DNA of 64,000 bases from Fusarium oxysporum f. sp. lycopersici 4287 (GCF_000149955.1 NC_030990.1:1-64000), one strand, 5' to 3'; shown: positions 42,461 to 54,472, counted from the stretch's first letter. Notes: a model not told the origin generated them from the letters alone. A program made the numbers and translations.

Positions 42461-44122
42461 ATGGTTACGACCCGATCTCAGGATTTACCACGAAAGAAGC
42501 GAACGAGGGCGAAGGGGTCAAAGGTGAGAACTGGATGCATAACTTGGTAAGTGCTTGTGATAGTCTTTAGCCCCATTAGAGAGACTCATTACTAATCTGG
42601 CATGCAGCAAGTCAGTACTTGTATGATAGCGACTGGTTTAAGCTGTGATACTAATCTAGTCCTGTAGACGCCGTCACCTGAAATGTGATGAGGCCAAGCC
42701 TTCGTGTTTTCGGTGCAGGAAAGACCAATGGGCATGTGATGGCTATCAACAGCCCAGCTCTAAATCACTCAGTGAAAGCAGCAATGGATGGTTTATATCA
42801 CCATTGCATCCGAACTCCCATCAACGAACCTGTCTTCCCATTATATCAATACCGCCAGCTCTGACTGATGGTATCATAGTCAACTCAACTGAGAATGCTC
42901 TTTATTATCACGTAAGGAAGCGGGTTATTCCAGATCTTGAGATGACCAATGGCTCTGGAGGGTTCTGGTATAAGATCATTCTCCCACTTTCAAACTCGAA
43001 TAAACCCATCAAGCATACACTTTGTGCACTGGGGGCTTCACACCAGTACTTCCTCGCATCTCATCCTGGAAATTTAATCAGCTTCGATCATTCAATCAAC
43101 TACGACTACCAAGCTGATCTGAAATACGGTGAAGCTATTGCGTTAATACGAGAAGTTATGGCAGAGAACTCAACCTATAACACAAGAATCGCATTAATCT
43201 GTTGTACAATACTCATATGCATCGAGAACTTGCATAGGCGTTATACTAACTCGGTCCGCCATTTATGTGCCGGTTATCAGCTTCTAGAATCACTTGGCAT
43301 CGCTCGATCATGGGATAGGACATCAAGCGGAAACATTTATCGACAAGATCAAAATGACGGCGGTCTTCTCGACACCTTGGCGGCGATGTTCTCTTCTCTT
43401 GGCGAGAGTATTGGTGCATTCACAGGAGATACGTCATTCTCCAATGTGACGGAGAATGCTCCGGTATTAGAAATTGGTTATCCCCAAACGCCATTTGCAA
43501 CAATTGCGGAGAGGGAGGACTGTCTATCTGCCTTGAACGCAGTTTTTGATAATGGCTCATTTGGCAGAGACACTCGGAGCGAATGTGTTGGGCAGGTCGT
43601 CGTGAGCCCTGCACATAGAGATGAAAAGACCTTGGCTCAAGCCCTCAAGCCTTCGCAGCCGTTACTCTATACTTGGAGTTCGAGACTGCTCTTATTTCAG
43701 CACTTCAGCACGCTTGGCCGCGGTATGGCCCCGAAAGACAAACGGACGCACTGGCGCCAATTATCGTTGTATCAGACGGACGTGGGCAGCTGTCTCTTAA
43801 GATGGACTGTAATGACCCAGGGGACGAGAAAATTGACTATGAAAGCATCTTGGATAAGGTTGAGGAAGCTATCTATCTTGAGAATTCCCAATCGAGGCCA
43901 TTGTTCGTCTTCGACGGCCATATTGTCCGTAAGCTTTCAACTATCTGCGCTTCGTGTACACGTAAAGAGATTCGCAAGAGGTCAATTACGTTATTGCGGT
44001 CTATGCATCGACGTGAGGGGGTTTGGGATAGCTGGGAGGTGGCGAATGTATATGAGATGTTCTTTAAAGAACTGGAAGACAATAATTTGTCGTTGGACTC
44101 TCCCCCTTGGGGCCTGGTATAG
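42461..44122 (+). CDS. Zn2Cys6 transcription factor with an apparent 3-nt micro-exon
   Basis: Exon 1 (42461-42546) ends within RTGCITC. A 61-nt intron (GTAAGT, branch ACTAAT, GCATGCAG), a 3-nt exon CAA at 42608-42610 and a 57-nt intron (GTCAGT, branch ACTAAT, CTGTAG) lead to 42668. Together they restore GCITCKRRHLKCDEAKPSCF with CRKDQWACDGY. Exon 3 runs to 43584. A weaker 65-nt intron (GTGTTG...CTCAAG) is needed to reach the final frame (43650-44122; LYLEFETALISALQHAWP). Total about 492 residues, typical of the long-tailed Zn2Cys6 family without a Fungal_trans signature. The last intron lacks a clear branch site, so a frameshift there is the alternative. Confidence 0.75.
42608..42610 (+). other. 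Putative 3-nt micro-exon
   Basis: CAA between two introns, each with a canonical GT/AG pair and its own ACTAAT branch site. It supplies the last base of a Cys codon and two bases of a Lys codon, giving the canonical C-KRRHLK-C spacing of the zinc cluster. Confidence 0.55.
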
Positions 44123-45300
44123 TCACCGAAAGGACTGTCTTCTTGAAGCTTGCCTTTCAACTACCTCTGACTATACATATGATGAACCTTGAAGTATGGT
44201 TATGTCTCCAGTGTATAAGTGAATGAATGAATGACTGAACTGCGTTGCTGTCTGAAGGCCGCCTGACAGTTAGTATTTGCATCAGCTGGCAGCCGGTAAT
44301 TAGATAGTATAGGAAATTCAATACTGCTAGTAAAATATAAGTTATACAAGAATTAAAATTAATATTAGCTAATAATTTGTGATAGTGGTGTTTCTAACTG
44401 TAGATAAACTAAGCTGTGCTAGGTTGGTTATTGGCAGATTACATAGGATATAAAGCTGAGCGGTGTAAAGTGTTACCTATCTTAATAGTAGATTTAATAC
44501 ATGTTAGGCTTGATTAATATAAAGATGTTTTATTAATAGCTTATGAGCTAGAATCTATGAAAGTGCTTATAAATGTGTTTTAAATACTCAGGCTAGTCTT
44601 ATGGACCGACGTTATTTTGTTATTGGTCTGCAGGGATTGATGGTGTTTTAGGGATGGTCTTTTGGACTGTAGCTCTAAATGTTTTAGTTCTGCTGGAACT
44701 AGGGGACTAAATATATTAAAAAGTCAATTAATTAAAATTGTAAGCGGGGTTCTTGGTCTTTAGATAATAAAAATATAAAAGCTATATAATGTAAATAATC
44801 TTTCTAGTTGTATTATAATATAACTAGTATTTTAAATATTGTAATAAGTTAAGTAAAGTAAGTTTATAATAAATTAATATTAATATAAAATAATAAACTT
44901 ATAAAATTAATAGTTATATTATATATTTATATTAAAATTAAGATTTCTCTAATAAATATAAGATAATAAGGCTTATAAGTATTAAATAACTTAATATAAA
45001 ACTAGGTAATAAAAATATCTTTTAAATTTATAAGGATTAATTATAATTAACTAAGTTAATAATTTATTTCTATTAAATCTATTAATAAATATAATTTTAA
45101 ATATAATTTTAAACTAATTATAATATTATATAAGGATAAAGACTTTACTAAGATATTAATAACTACCCTAGCCCTCTCCTTAATTATATAACTAATATAA
45201 GTATTAGTTAATTCTTCATGTAATTAGTAAAAGTTATTAATTTAAATAAATATAGGCCCTTATTATTAGTTACTATCTATGTCTATATATTCTGAAATAC
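44123..45300. other. AT-rich tract (RIP-like)
   Basis: Extremely TA-rich from about 44320 to 45250, no open frames, consistent with RIP-destroyed repeats. Confidence 0.55.
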
Positions 45301-46546
45301 TTATATATTTAAGGACTGCAGGGGGTAAGTATGATGACTTGCGTCTACAAAGTTCCCCTGTTGATTATGATGAAACCCCGCGTGTAGACGACTCACGAAC
45401 GCATCCAGGATAAGTTGATGCATATCCTTGATAGGATAGTCCTTATGAAACCAGTGATGGCGGATAAAGACTCCACCGCATGTCTTATCACCAATATAGG
45501 GAGCGCCATTTCCATCCATGCATGGTATCACGCGTACCTCCTCTGTTGAATTATAATCATACCGGACATGATTAGAGAAAGCTGCTTGCTCGTGTGCCCA
45601 AACCTTCCCCCAGCGCTTGCATCCTTTATACTTTATATCGGTAGGACACTGCTCCCAATTATAGAAAAGTTCTTGTGTCCGGTTGCTTTGCTGAGCGATG
45701 ATGAAACCCGTATTTTGCATCACTTGACCGTTGGCATCGCGGTTTCTTGGGGAATTTGGGTCATTAGCCATGGCGACGAGAGTATTATCGGTTATATTCC
45801 ATAGCCTCATTAGCCACTCAAATGGCAAATGAGGATACATAAAGATAGCATCGGCATCAAGGAAAACCACAATTTTGTGAGTTTTAAGTGCTTCTCGAAT
45901 CATTGAGACCTTGACCCAGGTCCCGTGACGGTTAGGATAGCTAGGAGCTCGGATGAATCGGTAGTCATATCCGTGAATCATAGCTTATTAAGACGAGAAG
46001 AGTCAGCTGAATTCTTTACCACAGACGCAATGCAGGCAATAGATACCATATAGATAGTGATTCATCATTCCAGCAGTCCTTCCCGTCATTCCCTTGGAGT
46101 TCAAGGTCGTCTTATTCATTATACCGCCAGGGCCTGTGTCTAGCCGAGTATCAACATCTAAAATGAGCAACTTCTTGCGCAAGGGTTGCGACCAGTGATG
46201 GGTGTCTTTGGGGTACTTGTAGTAGTATCCTTCTTTCGTCAAGAAGTCCGTAGTATTGATGTCGTGGAGGAAAGGCTTCCATAGATGATGCATCAGCTGT
46301 GGTATATTTTCCGCGAGCTTCGCTGGCGGCGGGCTTGAGGGGGACATGCTGGTGAAGGCGCTTGTTAGAATAGAGTATAATGGAATGAGTGTTATGAGAG
46401 ATACTGGCTTACTAGAAAGATGAGTCGCGTGTTGATGAGAAATAGAGCCCCCATGTGTGTGTTGCCAGGCCGAAAATCAGCAGAATGGCCATGGCAAGGA
46501 GGACACCCTTTCGCCTGTTGGCCCGGTGCAGCAATAACGCATCCAT
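45301..46546 (-). CDS. GT34-family glycosyltransferase (type II membrane protein)
   Basis: Three exons, 46546-46413, 46348-46047 and 45983-45301, introns of 64 and 63 nt, in phase, giving 372 residues. The N-terminus has a short basic cytosolic tail and one transmembrane anchor (GVLLAMAILLIFGLA). Catalytic landmarks: IHGYDYRFIRAPSY, TWVKVSMIREAL, the DxD motif FLDADAIF, MQNTGFI and HEQAAFS. These match alpha-1,2-galactosyl- or alpha-1,6-mannosyltransferases of the Gma12/Mnn10 group in the Golgi. The donor sugar cannot be read. The gene is intact although it lies between two RIP-like tracts. Confidence 0.88.
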
Positions 46547-48152
46547 CTGTGAATAGTTGACGCTCGAGATCTCTCCAAAAACGCGATAGGTTTCAAATGA
46601 ACGATTTGTTTTAAGAATATGAGCGATATCAGAAAGAATATGGCTGGTAAAGAAGAGACCCTTTCTACGAGCGGGTGGCGGGGGAATTCCATTTTATTTA
46701 AACTTCAATGATAACTACGGAAAAACGGCAAAAGTTAGTTCTGAACTAGTTGAGGCGAGAGGGGTCGCCGTGGTGTACACGCCGTACGCCACAATGTCAT
46801 TGTTTTCTACATATACACCAACTCCTGTTTACTGACCCTAGGTGTTAGTATTAAGCAATTTAATTTAAATTATCTAATAAATTAGATTATATAGCTAGGG
46901 TTTTTAAGTAAAAGCGTTTTAAGTAGGGCTAAATAATTTATTAGCTTAATATAACCTTAGCCCTATATTAAGAGCTAGCTTATTATGCTAATATAGGGTT
47001 AGGGTTATATAGGGGATAAGGGCTTATAATAAGCCAGATAATAATTATAATAGAAATATTACTAGCTAAATAGATATAATTATATTTAAAGAAAATACTA
47101 GTTAGAGAGGCTAATATATATTACTTTTAATAATACTAAAAGCTAAAAGATTAGTTATTATACTTAAGTTAAATTATATTTAAAGTAAGCTAGATATTAT
47201 AATATTCTAATTATATTATTTTTATTTTAATTATAATATTTATTTATATTTCTTATAGTTAATACTAAGAACTAATAGTGTTATATTTAATTAAGTAATT
47301 AAGTCATTAAGCTAACAAATTATTAGTTAACTAAGTATATATTTTTACTTTACTTAGCCTAATTAACCTTATATAATAATTAAGATTTTAAATAAGAAAA
47401 CTAATTTATATTAAGTTTATAATTATATATAATATTAAAAAATATAATAATATTAATATTTAACTTTAATAAGTTATATAATTATTACCTTAAATGTTAA
47501 GATTATTTTTAATAAGTAATTATAATTTATAAATATAAAAAAGATACTTAACTTATTATTAAAAGATAAATTACCCTTTTTATTATTACTTTTTAAGGTA
47601 AATATTACTAAGGCTTTAATACTAAAAAAATATATTAAAATAACTTAAAAGCTATCTAATAGGCTTTTATATTATATTTATTTTTATTACATATATTATG
47701 ATACTAGTTACCTAATTATTTTAAAGTTTCTTAATTACTATTTTTTATTTATATATGTATATCTATATTACTTTAAGTAAAATATATATTAAAAGGTAAG
47801 TTTAGCTTAAATAATTAACTTAGTTACTTATAAGCTAATACTTTATTTTTATATAAGGAATAATATTAAACCCCTTTTAGCATATCACCCTCTGCTATAC
47901 ATATCATATTATAACTGCCTGAAATTTAATTTTATAGCCTGCAAAGAATCTCACAGCTAACCTCAATAACAGAGTTTTGTGCAGTGATAAGTCCCCAGTC
48001 ACAGGTCAAGCTTAACAACGCTGCCTATAAGAACCCCTTGTACCCCTGAGTCCGGGCCAGGTTGACTTTTCCCAACTTTCCCACCAATCTTACAGAACTT
48101 GATCTTTAGTTCTCAAAAATCTACTCGCAAGCTTGTTGATCTTAAGAATATC
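46547..48152. other. AT-rich tract (RIP-like) after the GT34 promoter
   Basis: 46547-46850 is the GT34 upstream region. From about 46850 to 47890 the DNA is extremely TA-rich, with no open frames. The last 250 bp return to normal composition. Confidence 0.55.
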
Positions 48153-48735
48153 ATGCCATCAATACCAGTTGTACATTCCACCTTTAACACCCTCACTGTT
48201 ACCAACGCTATACACACAACAACGACAAGCAACCTACTCACTGCTCACCTACCAGAAATGGCTCCCCTTGCTTCCGCTACTGACTCTTGGACTATAACAT
48301 CTAGTCGTAAGTCCTGTCCCTCCGTTTCCTAATACTGTACCTGGAGTCTAACAACATAACACAGCAATGGATGGTGTCCGTCCGAACTCCTTGATTTTAA
48401 AGCACAAGATCGATCTCGTCAGTCATCAGGACGGTCCTTTTGTGGCTCTGTTTATACAATGGCGGAAGTCCAAGACCCGATGGGAAGGCTGAGTCGACGA
48501 AAGATTTGTCCACGAGCGTGATGAAGCAAAACTCCTCGCCTACTGGCAGAAAGTTGGCGGAAGAGATGCAAAAGGTCTCAGAGGCGCTTGTCCCCTGCGA
48601 ATCGTTTATGCTCACCGCCGCAGAGGGAGTGGACAGGGGACTGAATATTCCGTCCAATACGTCGGATATCACAATGACGGCACTATAAGTCAGTGGGAGC
48701 CTGAGTCGAAGGTTCTGGAAGCTCAGTGGGACTGA
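48153..48735 (+). pseudogene. Chromodomain-like protein gene with one in-frame TGA
   Basis: Exon 1 (48153-48306) and exon 2 (48365-48735) are joined across a 58-nt intron (GTAAGT...CACAG) to give SSPMDGVRPNSL. The frame reads HQDGPFVALFIQWRKSKTRW, then a TGA at 48490-48492. It stays open to 48735 through EAKLLAYWQKVGGRDAKGLR and TEYSVQYVGY...ISQWEPESKV. The last part has the chromodomain pattern (Y-x-V-x-x-x-GY, then WEPE). Chromodomains bind methylated histone tails. The TGA could be a point mutation of CGA or TGG. The family assignment is moderate. Confidence 0.5.
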
Positions 48736-49135
48736 TGAGCCTATCGTGGCTGCTCAGCGTTGTCCACGCGAGCATGACAGCCAATGAATGCATATATCTT
48801 GCTTCGCATGCCTTACCTTTACTTTGTCGTCGTGCAAACTTCGCACAATCTGCCAAAAAGGTTACGCAAACCAGCTTATGGCCTCAGACGTGTCATAGCA
48901 AGCCTCAAAGCTAACATCTTTTTCGTTACACCTCATACCTTCACGACAAATGATGATACACACGGCTCATATTCTGAACTGTTCCCGTAATATACTATAT
49001 CGTCTATTTAGAGCTTTGCTACAAATATATTATCCTTGATAACCATATTCTTGCTGCTGCCGGTAGTTATGTCTCGTAGCTTGCGTCTTCGGATTTTGCT
49101 GGGGCAACTTCGATTCCCTAAGTCAATTACATATA
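48736..49135. other. Intergenic region
   Basis: No gene recognised; short plus-strand frames near 48726-48990 lack features. Confidence 0.35.
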
Positions 49136-50045
49136 TTAAACCTTACTAGCTAAATTAGCCTCTTGATTTTTCAAGCTTGCAGCTTCACATAGCTCCCTTA
49201 GCCCGTTGCTACTATACTCTATCTGGTCCCTGAAAAAGATACTCGGGCCAAAAATCTCAACAGCCAATCCATAGTTGTCGGCGCCGGACACATGTTTCCC
49301 CGTCGAGTCTGTAAAGCTCCCGCCTTTGATCAGACATTCAACCGTTGATACCACAGCTTCCACCGGGGTCAGATGTTCATCCGGAAAAGAGTTCATCATC
49401 TCATTTGTGAGCAGGTTCGTGCGAATGGTGCCCGGGCAGATGGCGTGTATTCGAATCCCGTCATTAAAGAATGGGTAGGCCACGGATCGCATGAACCCAA
49501 GCACACCAGCCTTCGAGGCAGTGTATAGGGGATTGAACTCTTGTGCATACTTTATGATGTCAGCCCAGTGTGTCTTTCCTTTGGGGGTAATGGTTCATAC
49601 AAAGCTTGCAATACTGGCTGTTATCACTATAACGGGATCCTGGCAAGGATTGTCCGAGGCTAAGAAATATTGCCTCGCAAGATATGAGGTAGTCACAACA
49701 GCCTTCAAATTGATATCAATACTCAACTGTCGCGGCTCCGGTGGTGGAAGCGAGTCCGCCTTGTTATAAAAGTTGTCGAGCCCGAGAATGCCGGCATTAG
49801 CAAAGACAAAATCGAGTCTCCCTTCAGATATAAAAATTCTGTCGAAGGCAGAAGACAAACATTTATATGAGTTCACATCAGTCTGAGTGAAGATCAGGTC
49901 CGGGTTTTGGCGGGTAGCTTCTGCACAGCAGACTTGTTGAGGTCCAGGATATGAACTCTTCAACCAGCGGCAGATAGGGATATGGCAGTGGCAGGCCCAT
50001 GCCCGAAGCACCTCCTGTAATAATTGCGACTTTTCGGGCAGCCAT
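49136..50045 (-). pseudogene. SDR gene broken by several indels and a stop
   Basis: From ATG 50045 the frame reads KVAIITGGASGMG. It needs a base to continue as LATAISLSAAG, meets a TGA where a Trp is expected, continues RVHILDLNKSAV, and needs another base to reach EATRQNPDLIFTQTDVN. Later parts are LDFVFANAGILG, ITASIASF, YTASKAGVLGFMRSVA (Tyr/Lys site) and IRIHAICPGTIRTNLL. At least three single-base frame changes and one stop separate a once-normal SDR. A CGGAATTAG motif lies 170 bp upstream, so the promoter type resembles its intact neighbours. Confidence 0.78.
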
Positions 50046-50700
50046 TCTTAGGTGTCTTGGAAGTAACAGATTAACCTCTGATGGCAGAAGTTTGAATAGC
50101 TTATCGGCAAAACAAGCCAAAGATAGTTATTGTCGGTTGGACTTGACTTGACATTTCATAATGTTCACTAGATACCTGTTATAACAAGCTTAAATCCATG
50201 ATCAACATGAAGCCGGAATTAGACAGCGCGGGGAAAATCCAGGGCCGAGTAGCTAAAATGAGCAATCCCCGAGGTTCACCAACGCCTCACGGTTTGGATC
50301 ATCCACGGAATCTATTTCCGCAACCGTTTCCGCGACAACATCGCTTACCACTATTGCTAGATTGATTGTCTTCCCTTATCGAGACACACTCCCAGCAACT
50401 TACATGATGAAAGCTGAACGCCATGTTGTGAAACATAACAAATGGCACACGCAGACAATACATCACCGGTTACTAGTGGACTAGGAGCATTATGATTTTG
50501 TATGCAAACTCACAAAGGCTAGGGGCATCACGCTGATGAGCATTAGGATGCCTTGCGAGTTTTACAAAGGTCTAATTGTGAATTTTCAAGAGCTCTGGGG
50601 AGATGCTGAATATTACATGACTCATTTCTTCGACTGACTATTCATACTCTATCTAAACCCACAGATTCACATCAAGCTAGTCATATTGCAGCGCCAGTTA
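50046..50700. other. Intergenic region with a CGGAATTA motif
   Basis: Promoter side of the broken SDR, with CGGAATTAG at 50214 and a GCGCGGGG patch next to it. The right part is the 3' side of the old yellow enzyme gene. No gene. Confidence 0.4.
50214..50222 (+). promoter_or_regulatory. CGGAATTAG motif
   Basis: CGGAATTAG followed by CAGCGCGGGG, about 170 bp upstream of the broken SDR start at 50045. Confidence 0.45.
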
Positions 50701-51873
50701 TCAAGCCTTTCCCACTACCCCATCCTTTTTAATGTCGTCGAGAAATTGATCACTAAAAGGATAGTCCGTATAACCTTCCGATGCCATGGGAGTATAGAAG
50801 GTTTCACGGTTGTATTTGTTGAGCTCCAATCCTCGCTTGATTCGGAATGGTAGATCTGGTGTAGAGAGAAAGTATCTACCAAATGAGACGACAATGTCCT
50901 TACTTGGGTAGTCCTCATCCACCAGCGTTCGTGCTGACTCGGGGGTGAATCCTCCAGCAATCAAAAGAGGTCGATCCCAGGATTCGATGGCAAACGTCAG
51001 CTGGTCGGAACCCTCGACATCTTGGGCGCCGGCAATTCTGGACTCTATCAGATGCAGATAAGCGAGCTTGAATGGCTTCAGCTTCTCGATGACATCCTTG
51101 AACTGAGGGATCGGATTCTCCATTCGCATGTCGTTAAAAACACTCCAAGGGCTGAAACGTATGCCTGTGCGTTCCGAGCCGACAGCATCGCAAACGGCCT
51201 GGACTACCTCAACAGCAAATCGAGAGCGATTCTCAATGCTACCACCATAGATATCAGTGCGGTTGTTGCATTTATCTTGGATAAATTGATCGATAAGATA
51301 CCCATTTGCCCCATGGAGCTCAACGCCGTCAAAGCCAGCCTCGATGGCGTTTTTGGCGGCTTGAGCATATGATTGAGCTGTCTCATGAATCTCAGGGATG
51401 GACAGAGGTCTTGGCTTAGGGTGATCCGAATCAACGGGAATGTCGCCAGAGCTGCGGAAGACGATACCCTCCTTCTCTGCAACTTCAGGAGAAGCGGTAC
51501 GGCCTAGAGCCCAAAGTTGACAAAAGATGTATCCGCCCTTGGCGTGGACGGCATCTGTAACTAGGCGCCAGGCCTTGATTTGTTCCTGATTGTAGATGCC
51601 AGGAGCATTGGCATAACCGCCATGGTCCGGGGAGATAAATGTTCCTTCTGATATCAATAACGTACCAGGCGTCGATGCTCGTTGACCATAGTAGTCTTGG
51701 AATGAAGGCTGAGGCACATGGTCATCCGATGCTCGATAACGGGTCAAAGGACACATGGCAATGCGATGCTGAGGTGTAATATTGCCAATTTTGATTGGCT
51801 TGAAAAGCCGAGACCCAGCCAAGCTCTTGGTCTCGGTTTCATCATTGAATGTGGTGATTGGGGCAGCTGCCAT
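50701..51873 (-). CDS. Old yellow enzyme family NADH:flavin oxidoreductase
   Basis: Single exon, 390 residues from ATG 51873 in a good context (CACCATGG); the upstream frame has only a GTG. FMN-barrel landmarks: LFKPIKIGNITPQHRIAMCP, LTRYRA, ISEGTFISP, GFDGVELHGANGYLIDQFIQ (the His/Asn pair that binds substrate), TDIYGGSIENRSRF and LLIAGGFTPE. These enzymes reduce activated alkenes such as alpha,beta-unsaturated ketones using NAD(P)H. It would suit reduction of an enone intermediate before CoA activation and oxidation by the genes to its right, but that is inference. Confidence 0.93.
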   Translation of the reverse strand: MAAAPITTFNDETETKSLAGSRLFKPIKIGNITPQHRIAMCPLTRYRASDDHVPQPSFQDYYGQRASTPGTLLISEGTFISPDHGGYANAPGIYNQEQIKAWRLVTDAVHAKGGYIFCQLWALGRTASPEVAEKEGIVFRSSGDIPVDSDHPKPRPLSIPEIHETAQSYAQAAKNAIEAGFDGVELHGANGYLIDQFIQDKCNNRTDIYGGSIENRSRFAVEVVQAVCDAVGSERTGIRFSPWSVFNDMRMENPIPQFKDVIEKLKPFKLAYLHLIESRIAGAQDVEGSDQLTFAIESWDRPLLIAGGFTPESARTLVDEDYPSKDIVVSFGRYFLSTPDLPFRIKRGLELNKYNRETFYTPMASEGYTDYPFSDQFLDDIKKDGVVGKA

Positions 51874-52512
51874 GGTGCAGGGGGTGACGAATGTTTGATT
51901 AACGATTGGCTTTAGTTGTTTAGCCACTGTATCTCACTCGAGGAGCAATATATAGCCAATATCCAGCTTGAGGTCTGCTCGGGAAAGTTTGGCTTAACAA
52001 ATGCCAAGCTGTGCTTGTGGAGCACAAACCCGACCAATCACCCTCGCAGCATGTGCAAAGGACATGACGCGGATGCTATCCCTGCTCCCTAAGCAAACGT
52101 TATCTTGCTAATGTGACCTGACTCATTGACATCCGTAATGCAGGAGCCACGGAAATAGATCCCGTGGAAATGACACGCGCTCGTTAGCGACTGATAACAG
52201 TGGCGTTCGCCGTTTCTTATCGCGGTTAGATCAGCAAAGCGTCACCGAAAGTCTAAACCTGGGGTAGATGGGGTCACGCGGGGAAAGATAGCATTTGCGG
52301 AGAGAAGGATTCTGTTTCCTGGGGAACCCTTGCAGTGTATCAAGGATCTGGAGATATAAGCCTTGTTGAATTGGTACAGATCGAGACTATTGGTGCCTTA
52401 TTGTGACACGATAAGTAGACAAGTCTCGCCCTTCTGTGTTGCCAACATTCTCAAGGACAGCCTCACCTGTCAACCCGTACTCCTCAGATCATCCCTCCTC
52501 CAACCTTCCAAC
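51874..52512. other. Divergent promoter, old yellow enzyme and MFS transporter
   Basis: 639 bp between divergent genes. It contains CACGG-AAATAGATC-CCGTG near 52149, an imperfect inverted CGG/CCG pair. No gene. Confidence 0.4.
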
Positions 52513-54472
52513 ATGTTGTCCAATTACAAGTCCAAGATCCAAGGAAAGACGATCAAGCGCCTTCTTTCCACAAGCTGCGCTATTGTATGGCCCATATCCA
52601 GCATATTTGACATCGCATTCTCTGACAAGTCACAGTCCTTCCTACTCTACGGTTACGATGCAGGAGTCCTTGGTGGAGTCCAGGAGACCAAGCCTTTCCT
52701 TCATGCCATGGGAGTGAGTAAATCGTCTATCGAACGAAATGAAAGATATTTTTCTAATCATCACCGACTCAGAACCCTACCGGAACCTATGTTATCCCGA
52801 TGATAGCCTCAGCATACACTCTTGCCGCTACAGTCTGCTCGCTTGCAGTTACCGTCATTGGCATGCCCCTTGGTCGACGCAAGTGCATCCTTCTAGGAAA
52901 CGCGTTTGTTGTGGTTGGTGGTAGTCTCCAAGCTTCAGCTTGGTCTGTCCCTCACATGATAGTTGGTCGTATTCTTTGTGTGAGTACATGATACCCTGGT
53001 GTCGTTTTATACATACTAATGGTCCTTCAGGGCATTGGTATTGGTGTAGGTTGCCCTTGACTCCTCGCAAACTCACCCTCGCAGTATAATAATCGACTCG
53101 AATAGTTCATCTCCTGTTCGATCCCTACCTATCAAGCTGAAATGAGCACGGAACAAGAAGAGCGTGGGCCCGCTGTCGCGGTTACATGTGTTTTCTTGGT
53201 CGCAGGTGCCGCTCTCGCGTACTGGATTGACTTTGGATTCACACGCATGGATAACCAGATCTCTTGGGTAAGCAGGCCCTCCTCAAATACTGCTCTTCTG
53301 GTGACTGAGCTGACCAACTTCACAGCGCATTCCCATCGCGTTTCAAGTCGTTTTTGCCCTCCTCGCTGGTGGTATCATGCTGTTCCTCCCAGATACTCCA
53401 AGATGGTACTACGCTCGAGGTTTAGAGGCTGAGGGAGACAAAACCTTGTGCCAGATTTTCGACGCCGAGATCCATGACGAGAGAGTACAGAACGTGAAGA
53501 GCTCTATCCTTACCAACATTGCCTTTGAATCACAGAACGAGAAAGGCTTCAATCTCTTGGATCTCTTTTGGGACTCCAGCGACCTTCGAGTTGGACGCCG
53601 TATCCGTATTTCTTTCCTTATATTGGCAATCCAGCAGATGATGGGTATGCTACTCCCTGACGTCTAATCTGTTCCAAAAAGACAACTGACATTCGCGTAA
53701 ACAGGTATCAATCTTTCAGTCTACTACAGCACCGTCATTTTCGCACAGGTTGGCCTATCACCATTCATGGCTCAGCTACTGGCTGCCATTATGAACACCG
53801 CTTTTGCCCTTGGTACCATTCCGCTGGTTTACACTGTCGAGAAATTTGGTCGGCGAAGCATTCTACTGTGGTCCGCCATTGTCTTGACAATTTGCATGGT
53901 GATCTTTACCGCAATGATCGGTCTGCCTAACCGAACACTCGCTACTCAATGGACGGCTGTTGGTGCAATCTTTATCTATAACATGGTGTTTGGTTATGGA
54001 TGGATTGGAATCTGTTGGCTCTATGGCCCAGAGGTACGTTACAAGCCGAGTATGACATCTCTGCGGGCTGTATAATAACAATTCTTATAGATCGCGCCCC
54101 TCAAGCTTCGACATGCTGGTGCTGCTGCTGGAGCCTTCGGTGAATGGCTCTTCTCCTTCATTACGGTGTTTGCTGGCGGCATTGCCCTCCAGAAGGTTGG
54201 TTGGAAGATCTGGATCTGGATGGCCTTGTCTTGTTTTGCCGCCATCTTCTTTGTCTATTTCATGTGCCCTGAGGTATGCTCCAGTGTGACTCCATTAATG
54301 GGATGTTATGACTGACAGAAAATAGACAACCGGAAAGACCCTGGAGGAGATTGATGTGCTTTTTGCAAAGGAAGAGATCAAGCACACTATCCTGGCCGAA
54401 GAGCTCGTGATGCAGAGCCATGCAAAAGCTGAAAAGGGGGAAATGTCATCCTCGCACGTTGAGAACTCTTAG
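52513..54472 (+). CDS. MFS sugar transporter
   Basis: Nine exons: 52513-52584, 52636-52713, 52773-52979, 53031-53045, 53106-53267, 53326-53644, 53705-54033, 54091-54273 and 54326-54472. All are in phase, giving 503 residues. Sugar-porter landmarks: LLYGYDAGVLGGV (helix 1), MPLGRRKCILLGN (RxGRR type loop), GIGIGFISCSIPTYQAEM, LPDTPRWYYARG (PxSPR variant), VEKFGRRSILLW and FMCPETTGKTLEEID. It is a twelve-helix plasma-membrane H+/sugar or polyol/acid importer. Exon 4 is only 15 nt. It diverges from the old yellow enzyme gene and may import the cluster's substrate. Confidence 0.93.

Noticed and set aside
46995..47025. Two TTAGGG-like repeats (GGGTTAGGGTTAT).
   Set aside because: Only two units inside a TA-rich tract, far too few for a telomere or telomere relic.
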